Positions 1-8,054 of a stretch of 64,000 nt of DNA are shown here, one piece after another. A program made the translations under genes and the position numbers. Below the pieces are notes generated by a model that searched no databases, was not told where the DNA came from, and worked only from the letters and a program-made list of their open reading frames with translations. Source of the stretch: Fibrobacter succinogenes (lineage in GTDB: Bacteria > Fibrobacterota > Fibrobacteria > Fibrobacterales > Fibrobacteraceae); contig CADCDO010000040.1 of assembly GCA_902800345.1 (NCBI GenBank), positions 1 through 64,000 on the forward strand, in the 5' to 3' direction. The first letter of the stretch is position 1. The number at the start of each line of letters is the position of its first letter.

Positions 1-127
1 TTGGACTTCCCAAGAGGAAGATGCGTATGAAGCGCAGTATTCGAACATGAATAACCAATATACCAAATTCTATTTGTACCAAGGCTCAAAAACTTATGGC
101 CAAAGTGTCCGTTGCGTAAAAGACTAG
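1..127 (+). CDS. C-terminal end of a FISUMP-domain protein (partial)
   Basis: Only the last 41 codons are present, read in frame from base 2 to the TAG at 125-127. They begin with WTSQEED and end in SVRCVKD, which is the way the FISUMP domains in this window end (FWS/TS core, then S(V/I)RCVK(D/N) and stop). I infer another surface lipoprotein of the same paralogous family upstream of the window, so the cluster extends further left. Function is unknown; the family is known mainly from Fibrobacter. Confidence 0.85.
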   Translation, partial: WTSQEEDAYEAQYSNMNNQYTKFYLYQGSKTYGQSVRCVKD

Positions 128-270
128 AACGGCGTCGTCATGACTAACAGATGGTGACGTCATGGCGGACTCCTGTGTTGCCTGCACTAAGTTCAATCGA
201 AGTGAGCAAAGTCGAAGCATGATCCGCCATCTGGTTGCGTAAAAGACCGGTAATGAGTTGAAAATTTTTG

Positions 271-296
271 GAGTCCGCGTGAGCGGGCTCTTTTTT
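271..296 (+). terminator. Rho-independent terminator
   Basis: GAGTCCGC and GCGGGCTC pair around a GTGA loop (one G-T pair) and are followed by TTTTTT. It closes the upstream FISUMP gene. Between that gene's stop and this hairpin (128-270), the tail sequence GTTGCGTAAAAGAC occurs a second time near 235, next to a short imperfect inverted repeat built on ATGGCGGA/TCCGCCAT. This looks like a repeat remnant, with no gene. Confidence 0.8.
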
Positions 297-297
297 C

Positions 298-426
298 ATG
301 TTCTCAGAACATATGGTCATGTTCTAAAATGCTGAAAATTTTAAAATTTTAGCAAAAATGGTAAAATTTGCATAAAAATGCCATCTTTATGTTCTAAACG
401 TTCGATAATTGGGTATATTTGTTGCT
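298..426 (+). promoter_or_regulatory. Operator/promoter region of TIGR02147 regulator 1
   Basis: ATGTTCT occurs three times (298-304, 319-325, 389-395). The first copy forms a perfect 15-bp palindrome with AGAACAT at 306-312. A TATATTTG box lies at 414-421, followed by 5 nt and the ATG at 427, so the transcript is probably leaderless. The AT-rich middle (AAAAATGGTAAAATTTG) is also found upstream of regulator 2. I infer that the repeated heptamer is the regulator's own operator. Confidence 0.55.
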
Positions 427-1260
427 ATGAAGGAAATAGTTGAATATACGGATTATCGCAAGTATATCCAAGACTACTACGATGAACGCAAGCGTAGTTC
501 TGCCTTTTCATGGCAGAAATTTGCCCAGAACGCCGGGTTCTCTTCGGCTGTATTCCTGAAGTATGTTTGCGAGGGAAAGAAAAACTTGAGTGTCGGTGCC
601 GCAGGTTCTGTCGCAAGTGCCATGGGGCTTGCCGGTTTTGAACAGACCTATTTCGTGCTGATGGTCTCATATGCCCATGCTAAGGACGACAAGACGAAAC
701 GGGCTGCGTTCGAGGAGCGTTGTGCGTTGGCGAAAGCGCACAAGGTTCATGTGCTCGGGAACGACGAGTTCGATTATTTTAAGTCGTGGAAGAATGCGGT
801 GCTGCGCGAAATCGCCCCGCATATGCCGGGGGCTAAACCTCTCGAAATGGCGCGTGCCTGCGAACCGGCAATCTCAGCGGCCGAAGTGAGCGAGACGCTG
901 AATTTTTTGGTGAAGATGAAACTCCTGAAGAAGGACAAGGACGGGAATTATCACCAGACGGACAAAGCAGTTACGATGGCTTCTATGGATGCAATCCCCG
1001 TGGCGGCAAGGGATTTGCAGCGCCAGATGGGGGAATTCGCGATAAGGGCCTTGGACTTGCCCCTTTCGGAGCGTACTATGTCCGGGTTCGTGCTCGGCCT
1101 TACGGAGCGCTCGTACGAACGCATCCGGAAAGAAATGTCTGATTTTTACCGTCGCGTCGTGGCGATTGCAACGGAAGAGGATGAAACGGAGCGCGTGTAT
1201 CGTTTGAACATGCAGTTGTTTCCGCTGAGCAAACGTCTTGAAACAAAAAATGGAATATAA
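427..1260 (+). CDS. TIGR02147/DUF4423 family transcriptional regulator, copy 1
   Basis: A 277-aa cytoplasmic protein. The start is set at ATG 427 because all three paralogs in the window then begin alike, MK(E/A)I(V/I)EYTDYRK, each 5 nt after a TATATTTG box; an upstream TTG would add six unconserved residues. The N-terminal part (about 1-75: YxxxRK, FSSAVFLKYVCEGKKNLS) reads as a helix-turn-helix-like domain, and the rest is the DUF4423 body with a conserved SxRTMSG segment. The family is recognised from Fibrobacter and Bdellovibrio and is thought to be DNA binding; its ligand is unknown. It sits 20 nt upstream of a large lipoprotein gene, which it presumably controls. Confidence 0.85.
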   Translation: MKEIVEYTDYRKYIQDYYDERKRSSAFSWQKFAQNAGFSSAVFLKYVCEGKKNLSVGAAGSVASAMGLAGFEQTYFVLMVSYAHAKDDKTKRAAFEERCALAKAHKVHVLGNDEFDYFKSWKNAVLREIAPHMPGAKPLEMARACEPAISAAEVSETLNFLVKMKLLKKDKDGNYHQTDKAVTMASMDAIPVAARDLQRQMGEFAIRALDLPLSERTMSGFVLGLTERSYERIRKEMSDFYRRVVAIATEEDETERVYRLNMQLFPLSKRLETKNGI

Positions 1261-1280
1261 ATTTGATAACGAGGATTGAA

Positions 1281-3719
1281 ATGAAAAAAGGTATGCTTAA
1301 GAATTTCTGGATGGATTTTGTTCCTGCTTGTGCGTTTGTGTCCATATCGCTTTTTGCAGCTGCGTGCTCTGATAGCAATGATGTTGCTGGCGGTGCATCG
1401 GGAGATGCTGGTATTGTGACCGTCAGGGATTTGGACGTGGCGGGCGTTTCTCAGAAAGGGCCGTTCGTGACGGGATCCGCCGTGACCGTGCAGGAACTGG
1501 ACGGTATCACGCTGAAGCAGACCGGCAAGAGTTTCAAGGGACGAATCAAGAGCGACAAGGGCGACTTTGCCATCAAGGATATCAATCTCTCGTCGCAGTA
1601 TGCGATTCTTGAGGCGTCGGGCTATTATCGGGACGAAATTTCCGGGAAAAAATCGACGGGTACGGTGACGCTTTATGCGCTGACGGATCTTTCGAACCGA
1701 AAGACCGTGAACATCAACTTGCTCACGCACCTGGAATATGAACGCGTGAAGTACTTGGTGACCCAGAAGAAAAAATCGATTGCAGAAGCGAAGGCGCAGG
1801 CGGCAAATGAAATTCTTTCGTCGTTTGATATCAATGGAGAATTTGCGGAATCCGAAGACTTGAATATTTTCGAATCGGGAGACGGAAATGCGGCACTCTT
1901 GGCCGTGAGCGTGTTGATGCAGAGCGATGTCGATGTGGCGGGGCTTACCGAACGTATGGGCGAGTTCAGCGTAGCGATTGCCGAAGGTGGCAGCTGGGAC
2001 GATGCGGATACGAAGGTCGCTATCGCGGACTGGGCTTGCGATACCGATCTCAAGGGGACGCTTGCGAATGTGCGCAAGAATATCGAAAATTGGAAGTATG
2101 CGGATACCATTCCGGCATTCGAAAAGTACGTCACGAATTTCTGGTGGAACAATTACGGCCTTGGCGCATGCAATTCAAAACGCGAGAACGAAACCAAGCG
2201 TAACATAAACAAACTGAGCAAATTGTACAATGAATACTTTGTGTGCGAAAAAGGCCGCTGGGTGATTCCGGTTGAAGAAAAATCATCCAGTTCGAAGACG
2301 GCGAAATCGTCATCAAGTAGCAGTAAAGAAAGTAAACAGTCATCGTCTTCGAAAAAGACGGAATCGTCATCGTCTATTCAGGATGTTTCGTCATCCTCGA
2401 TGCCGATCAAGGATTTATCTAGCAGTTCTGTGGCTTCGTCGAATTCCATCTATAACCCGTTTGATACGGTTCCGGAGCTCCCTGCTGATTTGGCATTCCT
2501 GGATTCGATGTATAAAAGAATAAGTTATATGAGCATGGGCGAAGGTAAACAGAAGGTCTGGTTCTATTCCAACAAGACGAATTTATCTATGCCTGCAGCT
2601 CAGGACAGCGCTGCATCGGAATTTGTGAAAAATATCGGGAGAAGAGGCTTTTCTTATGAAGAGGCCGTGCAGAATGATTCGACGAAATCGTCTTCTTATG
2701 ACGACACCTCCTATATCTATGTAAAGGAAAAGGACAACCTGGTTTACAAGCTCGCCTTGACGAAATGGAAGGTGCCGTATTCGTCCGAATATGGCTTTAC
2801 CATAAAAGTGGTCGTGTTGAAGGACGGCTTCGAGGAATTGTCTACAAAATCGTCGGTTTTGCCGGAAGAGCTGTTCTTTGTCGACAAGTTCCTTGAAAAG
2901 CCAATTGATAGTACCGAGTATGCCGATGGAAAACAAGTTGTGTGGCGTGGCTCAACTGCTGCTTGTGGAAGTGGTTGTGATGGCTTTATAAAAGAGCTTG
3001 TGGACGATGCCACCGAAAAGGGCTTTGTCTTCTCGGGAACTTATTCCAATGATTCGCTAGACAACAAGTATACAGAAGATTCGCATGTCTACTCCAAGAC
3101 ATCTGGTGGAAAAGTCTATTCAGTTATATTGACGAAAGGGGATACAGTCGTTTGCCATCTATTTTTAGGTGTTTGTTCCAGTTCGTGGATGTATTCCATA
3201 AAACTGATAGTCCGGGATGCGAACATCGACGAGATTCCCACGGAAACGAGAAAGGACTATAGCTCGCCTAAATATAGGGACTTGCCGGAGGATTTGGAAT
3301 TCATTGATGATGCGACTGATTATAATTACAGGAGCTACTCGGATGATTCCCTGAAGACCACCTGGTCCTATTATGGCGTTATCGGTACTGGCGATTATCG
3401 CACGGCCGATTGGGCTACGGATTATCTTAAAGCTGCTAAGAACAAGGCAGATGATTATGCGTCTTTGGTGAAATCGCAAGGCTTTACCTTGATAAGCGAT
3501 GAAGAAATCACGTTCTCCGATCTTTCTTCAAGGGGCTATTTGCGATGCAATTGGCCTGATCCAACTCCACTGAAATTGTACCGTTTCGAAAAGGATGTCG
3601 AAGATTTCCATTATAAGGTCGATGTTTATCCATGCGTTGAAGAATGGATTGACAATGCGGTGGGAACGAGGTCGTATCATGTCAGAACCTTTATAGAAAC
3701 GAGTATTTACAATAGGTGA
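1281..3719 (+). CDS. Large surface lipoprotein with constant N-terminal module and three C-terminal repeats
   Basis: An 812-aa product. ATG 1281 is chosen because it is preceded by GAGG and gives a normal signal peptide ending in a lipobox (LFAAAC). Residues about 40-270 are the constant module shared with the neighbouring lipoproteins (VAGVSQKGPFVTGSAVTVQE, then VNINLLTHLEYERV). A poly-Ser linker (about 333-390) follows. The C-terminal part has no FISUMP domain; it carries three diverged repeats that each start with LPxDLxFxD and contain a V(W/V)W-aromatic strand and KGFxF. Probably exported and exposed on the outer membrane; no catalytic motif is seen. It is transcribed with the regulator just upstream. 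Confidence 0.85.
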   Translation: MKKGMLKNFWMDFVPACAFVSISLFAAACSDSNDVAGGASGDAGIVTVRDLDVAGVSQKGPFVTGSAVTVQELDGITLKQTGKSFKGRIKSDKGDFAIKDINLSSQYAILEASGYYRDEISGKKSTGTVTLYALTDLSNRKTVNINLLTHLEYERVKYLVTQKKKSIAEAKAQAANEILSSFDINGEFAESEDLNIFESGDGNAALLAVSVLMQSDVDVAGLTERMGEFSVAIAEGGSWDDADTKVAIADWACDTDLKGTLANVRKNIENWKYADTIPAFEKYVTNFWWNNYGLGACNSKRENETKRNINKLSKLYNEYFVCEKGRWVIPVEEKSSSSKTAKSSSSSSKESKQSSSSKKTESSSSIQDVSSSSMPIKDLSSSSVASSNSIYNPFDTVPELPADLAFLDSMYKRISYMSMGEGKQKVWFYSNKTNLSMPAAQDSAASEFVKNIGRRGFSYEEAVQNDSTKSSSYDDTSYIYVKEKDNLVYKLALTKWKVPYSSEYGFTIKVVVLKDGFEELSTKSSVLPEELFFVDKFLEKPIDSTEYADGKQVVWRGSTAACGSGCDGFIKELVDDATEKGFVFSGTYSNDSLDNKYTEDSHVYSKTSGGKVYSVILTKGDTVVCHLFLGVCSSSWMYSIKLIVRDANIDEIPTETRKDYSSPKYRDLPEDLEFIDDATDYNYRSYSDDSLKTTWSYYGVIGTGDYRTADWATDYLKAAKNKADDYASLVKSQGFTLISDEEITFSDLSSRGYLRCNWPDPTPLKLYRFEKDVEDFHYKVDVYPCVEEWIDNAVGTRSYHVRTFIETSIYNR

Positions 3720-3786
3720 GAAGTATATTTGTAAATGGATTTAGTGTAGATGATGTTGGCGCTTGTTAAAGGAACGAGATTGGCAT

Positions 3787-5808
3787 ATGATGGTAAAAAA
3801 TAACTTGTGCAAAATTTTCAGGACCGGCTTGGTTCACTTGTCGGCGTTTGTGTTTGTGTCTGCCCTTGCGGTGGGCTGTTCTGACGACGAAGGTGTCGCT
3901 GGCGGTGCTTCGGGCGATGCGGGCGTTTACGCCGTGAAGGATTTAGATGTGGCTGGCGTATCGCAGAAGGGACCGTTTGTGACGGGTTCTGCCGTGACGG
4001 TGCAGGAACTGGACGGCATTACGCTCAAGCAGACGGGCAAGAGCTTCAAGGGTTCCATCAAGAGCGACAAGGGCGACTTCGCCATCAAGGATATCAATTT
4101 GCAATCGCAGTATGCAATTCTTGAGGCTTCGGGCTATTACCGCGACGAAATTTCCGGCAAGAAATCTTCGGGAACGGTAATGCTTCGCGCGCTCACGGAT
4201 CTTTCGAACCGCAAGACGGTAAACATCAACTTGCTCACGCATCTAGAATACGAGCGTGTGATGTACTTGGTGACCGAGAAGAAAAAGTCCATTGCCGAAG
4301 CGAAATCCCAAGCCGAAAAAGAAATCTTGGCTTCGTTTGCTATCGAGGGTGAATTTGCGGAATCCGAAGACTTGAACATCTTCAAGTCGGGCGATGGCAA
4401 CGCGGCGCTCTTGGCGGTGAGCGTGTTGATGCAAAGCGATGTCGATGTGGCCGGGCTTACCGAACGCATGGGCGAGTTCAGCATTGCGCTCGCGGAAGGC
4501 GGCAGCTGGGACGATGCCGATACGAAAACAGCAATTGCGGACTGGGCCTGCGATGTTGATTTGAAGGGAACGATTGCGAATGTGCGCAAGAATATTGAAA
4601 ATTGGAAGTATGCGGATTCCGTGCCCACGTTCGAAAAGTACGTCACGAATTTCTGGTGGGACAATTACGGCCTCGGCGTGTGCAACTCGAAACGCGAAAA
4701 CGAAACCAAGCGTAATATAAATAAGCTAAGTAGACTTTATGATAAATATTTTATTTGCGAAAAAGGCCGCTGGCATATTCCTGATGATGCGAAATCTTCT
4801 AGTTCGAACACTCCGAAATCGTCATCAAGTAGCAGTCGCATGGATTCTAGCAGCTCCATCTACAACCCGTTTGTATCATCTTCATCTTTGGTGGATTCGG
4901 TTCCGGTATTTCCTGAGGAACTTGATTTCTTTGATGAGTACTGTGAATACTGTAAAGTCAAGTCATTTACGACTCTTGATGAGGGAATGCAAAAAGTGTG
5001 GATGTTGAATTACCGATCAACCAGTGATAAAACAAGAGACTCTATCGCAAGTGTGCTGGTAGATGTAATGGGAACAAGAGGGTTCGCTTTTGAAGGTGCT
5101 GTGCGGAATGATTCTGTAAGCAAGGCGTATGATAGTCTCTCGTATGCGTATTCATTAAAGAAGGATAATCTTGTTTATAAGGTCTATTTCACGAAGTTTT
5201 ATTCGTCAAGTGTATTGCTTACTCTTTATGAGCTTGATATAAAAGTGGTTGTGTTGAAGGATGGCTTTGAAGAAATTCCTACGACGGATTTAAATTCCAT
5301 GCGCTTTATGACGGAGTTTCCGGATGAACTTGATTTTATGCAAGATTATTTATCTTCAAAATTACGTAAGAATTGGAATGACGATTCTTTGATGACGCTA
5401 TGGTATGGTCGATATGTGACGCGTTCTGTTGTAAAAGCGCACAATGATTATAGTTATATGCCGGATGCTGTAGAAGAGACTGTTGCGGCGGAAAAACTTG
5501 AAATATTTAAGAATGTACTGTTGAAAAATGGATTTGCTTATGTGAAGTCGGATTCCGTGAGTCAAGAGGAATTTAACCATACGGAATATTTTCGGGAAAG
5601 ATTTATTCCGTTGGCTTATACATGCGATTCTTTAGTCCGTCGGAGCTTTTACGAAATGGAAACTTCGGTTGCAAACTATCGTGTGACCGTTTATGTTGCT
5701 GTTAATGTTTCGCAAAATGTATATACGTCTGAACGCACTTATGACGATGGTTATTCAGTTGAAATTCGAACCTACTATAAAAAGAAACCTGAACGCAAAA
5801 AATCGTAA
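3787..5808 (+). CDS. Surface lipoprotein, paralog of the preceding gene
   Basis: A 673-aa product. Start at ATG 3787 (or 3790), about 10 nt after AAAGGAACGAGA; an earlier in-frame TTG would place extra charged residues before the signal peptide. The lipobox is ALAVGC. The constant N-terminal module is nearly identical to the previous protein (QKGPFVTGSAVTVQELDGIT), followed by a short Ser linker (about 340-370) and two C-terminal repeats of the same LDF-aromatic type. A TATATTTG box at 3723-3730 between the two genes suggests it can also be transcribed by itself. It is followed by a bidirectional-looking terminator. Confidence 0.85.
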   Translation: MMVKNNLCKIFRTGLVHLSAFVFVSALAVGCSDDEGVAGGASGDAGVYAVKDLDVAGVSQKGPFVTGSAVTVQELDGITLKQTGKSFKGSIKSDKGDFAIKDINLQSQYAILEASGYYRDEISGKKSSGTVMLRALTDLSNRKTVNINLLTHLEYERVMYLVTEKKKSIAEAKSQAEKEILASFAIEGEFAESEDLNIFKSGDGNAALLAVSVLMQSDVDVAGLTERMGEFSIALAEGGSWDDADTKTAIADWACDVDLKGTIANVRKNIENWKYADSVPTFEKYVTNFWWDNYGLGVCNSKRENETKRNINKLSRLYDKYFICEKGRWHIPDDAKSSSSNTPKSSSSSSRMDSSSSIYNPFVSSSSLVDSVPVFPEELDFFDEYCEYCKVKSFTTLDEGMQKVWMLNYRSTSDKTRDSIASVLVDVMGTRGFAFEGAVRNDSVSKAYDSLSYAYSLKKDNLVYKVYFTKFYSSSVLLTLYELDIKVVVLKDGFEEIPTTDLNSMRFMTEFPDELDFMQDYLSSKLRKNWNDDSLMTLWYGRYVTRSVVKAHNDYSYMPDAVEETVAAEKLEIFKNVLLKNGFAYVKSDSVSQEEFNHTEYFRERFIPLAYTCDSLVRRSFYEMETSVANYRVTVYVAVNVSQNVYTSERTYDDGYSVEIRTYYKKKPERKKS

Positions 5809-5840
5809 AAGAAAATTTTGTTGTTGAGGAGGAAAGGAAA

Positions 5841-5870
5841 CCTCGCCGGGAAACTGGCGAGGCTTTTCTT
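5841..5870. terminator. Terminator between convergent genes
   Basis: CCTCGCC and GGCGAGG form a perfect 7-bp stem around GGGAAACT and are followed by CTTTTCTT on the plus strand. It lies between the convergent lipoprotein gene and the AAA ATPase gene and can serve the plus-strand operon. Confidence 0.8.
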
Positions 5871-6987
5871 AAAGCGATTCCATCCAGCGGGACATGAATA
5901 CGTTATAGACGCTGTAGGTTTTTCCGTTCAAATCGCTTTGTTCTAACAGCAATTCCTTTTCGACGAGTGCTGTGAGAATTTTCTTTGCTGTCGCTGCATT
6001 CCCGATTTTATGCTTTATTAGAAAGTCTGCTGCTGTCGGTTTTTTGATTTCGCCTTCTTTTGCGATGGCGACAAGGTATTTCCATTGCTTATCGGTAATC
6101 AGGTTGCGACGTTCGATGAAGTTTGGAATCTCGAATCGTAAGATGCTGGATATAGTTCTTTTTACATCTTCTAATGAAATGCTTTTTGATGATTCTGCAA
6201 ATACCTGATTGCAGACAAATTGAGTATAGTAGGTGTGACGCTTTGTCCAATCTAAAATAAAATCAACTGCGTTTTCGTCTATAGTTTTTCCTGAGTTTTT
6301 GAATAAATTTATGATAAACGCCTTGTATTTTTCTTTGTCAATGCGGTCAATATAGATGGTTCTGGAACTTTCATAAAAAGGTTTCTTGGCGTTTGTGAAC
6401 ATGTCGGCCATCAAGTGCTTTTTGCTGCCGCAGAAAATAAACTTCACGTGATGCAGTTGTTGGATGTAGGTTCGCAGTAAAGCCTCGACATTTGATTCTT
6501 TAAATTCTCTAATTTGTTGGAATTCATCGATGGCGAAGACAATCTGCTTCTCTTGTTTTTCGAGAAAATCAAAGATGGATTTTAAAGTCAGCTTTTTTTG
6601 CTCGTCCAGTAGGAAAGTGAATGTGACCTGTGGGCTACCGGAAAGGGTGTCGTAACTGAGGAGCGGTCGAACATTCTTGAGTGCGGTGAAGAATTTTTTT
6701 ATCAAGGATTCGTTTGCCATGGAATTCAAGATAGCTTCAGACAAAATTTTGATAAAATCGTCTAGACTTTGCGCCGAAAATATGTCGGCGTAAATGCATG
6801 TGTAATTTTTGTCTCTAAGGTCTTCGAATGTCCTGAAAATGAGACCTGTTTTGCCATAACGTCGCGGAGAAATCAAAGTAACGTTTGAACCGTTGGTCAA
6901 AAAGGAAACAATATCCTTGAGTTCCTGCTCGCGGTCGCAGAACTGTTCTTTGGAGGTGTAGGGATCTAGCGAAAACGGATTTTGCAT
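5869..6987 (-). CDS. AAA+ ATPase of the archaeal-type ATPase_2 family
   Basis: A 372-aa protein. It opens with NPFSxxPY and REQEL, typical of this family, followed by a Walker A loop (SPRRYGKTGL, residues 40-49), a Walker B (IVFAIDEFQQI, around 150) and a C-terminal winged-helix-like part ending in LEQ-SDLNGKTYSVYNVFMSRW. Such stand-alone P-loop ATPases are frequent in Fibrobacteres and Bacteroidetes; their role (STAND-like switch, or regulator linked to a nuclease) is not established. It lies alone on the minus strand between two lipoprotein modules, with a palindrome upstream. Confidence 0.85.
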   Translation of the reverse strand: MQNPFSLDPYTSKEQFCDREQELKDIVSFLTNGSNVTLISPRRYGKTGLIFRTFEDLRDKNYTCIYADIFSAQSLDDFIKILSEAILNSMANESLIKKFFTALKNVRPLLSYDTLSGSPQVTFTFLLDEQKKLTLKSIFDFLEKQEKQIVFAIDEFQQIREFKESNVEALLRTYIQQLHHVKFIFCGSKKHLMADMFTNAKKPFYESSRTIYIDRIDKEKYKAFIINLFKNSGKTIDENAVDFILDWTKRHTYYTQFVCNQVFAESSKSISLEDVKRTISSILRFEIPNFIERRNLITDKQWKYLVAIAKEGEIKKPTAADFLIKHKIGNAATAKKILTALVEKELLLEQSDLNGKTYSVYNVFMSRWMESL

Positions 6988-7008
6988 TCTTTATCCACTT
7001 TACATTTA

Positions 7009-7035
7009 GTAATATACCTTTGGTAATATACCAAA
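7009..7035 (-). promoter_or_regulatory. Palindromic operator candidate upstream of the AAA ATPase
   Basis: TTTGGTA and TACCAAA form a perfect 7-bp inverted repeat with a 3-nt centre (7019-7035). The decamer GTAATATACC occurs twice in tandem (7009-7018, 7023-7032). The site lies 20-50 bp upstream of the ATPase start, where a promoter is expected. Confidence 0.45.
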
Positions 7036-7076
7036 AGTAAAGTAGAATGTCAATGGAAAAATTTCTTGTGTTCCTG

Positions 7077-7196
7077 GAATACGTATTTTGTATTCTGAAT
7101 TTCTAAAATTTGCAAAAATCATCAAAAATGGTAAAATTTGGCTAAAAATGTGAATTTTGTATTCCAAAAATTTTTAAAATGCCTATATTTGAGTAC
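7077..7196 (+). promoter_or_regulatory. Operator/promoter region of TIGR02147 regulator 2
   Basis: TTGTATTC occurs at 7088-7095 and 7157-7164, and GAATAC (the inverse of GTATTC) at 7077-7082 forms an inverted pair with the first copy. A TATATTTG box at 7184-7191 stands 5 nt before the ATG. The layout matches regulator 1, but the repeated element is TTGTATTC instead of ATGTTCT. Confidence 0.55.
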
Positions 7197-8054
7197 ATGA
7201 AGGAAATCGTCGAATACACGGATTATCGCAAGTTCATCCAGGACTACTATGATGAACGTAAACGGAGTTCGGCCTTTACATGGCGCGATTTTGCCCGTGA
7301 TGCCGGTTTTTCGTCGGCGGTTTACCTGAAATATGTTTGCGAAGGGAAGAAAAATCTGAGCATAAATGCCGCTGGCTCGGTCGCTGCTGCGATGGGTCTT
7401 GTCGGGTTCGAACAGACGTACTTTGTCTTGATGGTCTCGTATGCCCATGCGAAGGGGGACGAGGCGAAACGTGCCGCGTTCGAAGACCGCTGTGCTTTGG
7501 CGAGGGCGCACAAGGTGCGTGTACTAGGGAACGAAGAGTTTGACTATTTCAAGTCGTGGAAGAATCCCGTGCTGCGTGAGATTGCTCCGCATATGCCGGG
7601 GGCGAAACCGCTCGAAATGGCGCATGTTTGCAAGCAAAAGATTTCGGCAGCGGAAGTTTCCGAAACGCTCGATTTTTTGGTGAAGTCTGGCCTCTTGAAG
7701 AAGGACAAGAACGGAAACTATAGCCAGACGGACAAGTCGCTTTCGATGGGGCCTGTGGATGCGGTGCCGGTGGCGGCTCGCAATATGCAACGCCAGATGG
7801 GAGAGTTTGCGGTAAAGGCTTTGGACTTGCCGCTTTCGGAACGTGACATGTCGGGCGTGACCATGGGAATTACGCATCAAGCGTATGAACGGATCCGCAA
7901 GGAAATTGCAGATTTCCGCCGCCGCGTTGTGGCGATTGCCAGCGAAGATGACGAGACGGAACAGGTCTATCGCTTGAACTTGCAGTTCTTTCCGCTGAGC
8001 GAACGGTTGGCTCGCAAAGAAAAACTTGAAAATGAAGAGGAGTTGGAAAAGTGA
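7197..8054 (+). CDS. TIGR02147/DUF4423 family transcriptional regulator, copy 2
   Basis: A 285-aa paralog of the regulator at 427; most of the chain can be aligned by eye without gaps (same YTDYRKFIQDYYDERK opening, GKKNLS, HMPGAKPLEMA, DLPLSER). Start ATG 7197 gives the same N-terminus as its paralogs and lies 5 nt after TATATTTG, without a Shine-Dalgarno sequence. Its stop overlaps the start of the next lipoprotein gene by one base (TGATG), so the two are translationally coupled. That supports a direct functional link between the regulator and the surface protein. Confidence 0.85.
   Translation: MKEIVEYTDYRKFIQDYYDERKRSSAFTWRDFARDAGFSSAVYLKYVCEGKKNLSINAAGSVAAAMGLVGFEQTYFVLMVSYAHAKGDEAKRAAFEDRCALARAHKVRVLGNEEFDYFKSWKNPVLREIAPHMPGAKPLEMAHVCKQKISAAEVSETLDFLVKSGLLKKDKNGNYSQTDKSLSMGPVDAVPVAARNMQRQMGEFAVKALDLPLSERDMSGVTMGITHQAYERIRKEIADFRRRVVAIASEDDETEQVYRLNLQFFPLSERLARKEKLENEEELEK

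Noticed and set aside
409..426. TTG start adding six residues to the first TIGR02147 regulator
   Set aside because: The added residues are not conserved in the paralogs and overlap the TATATTTG box.
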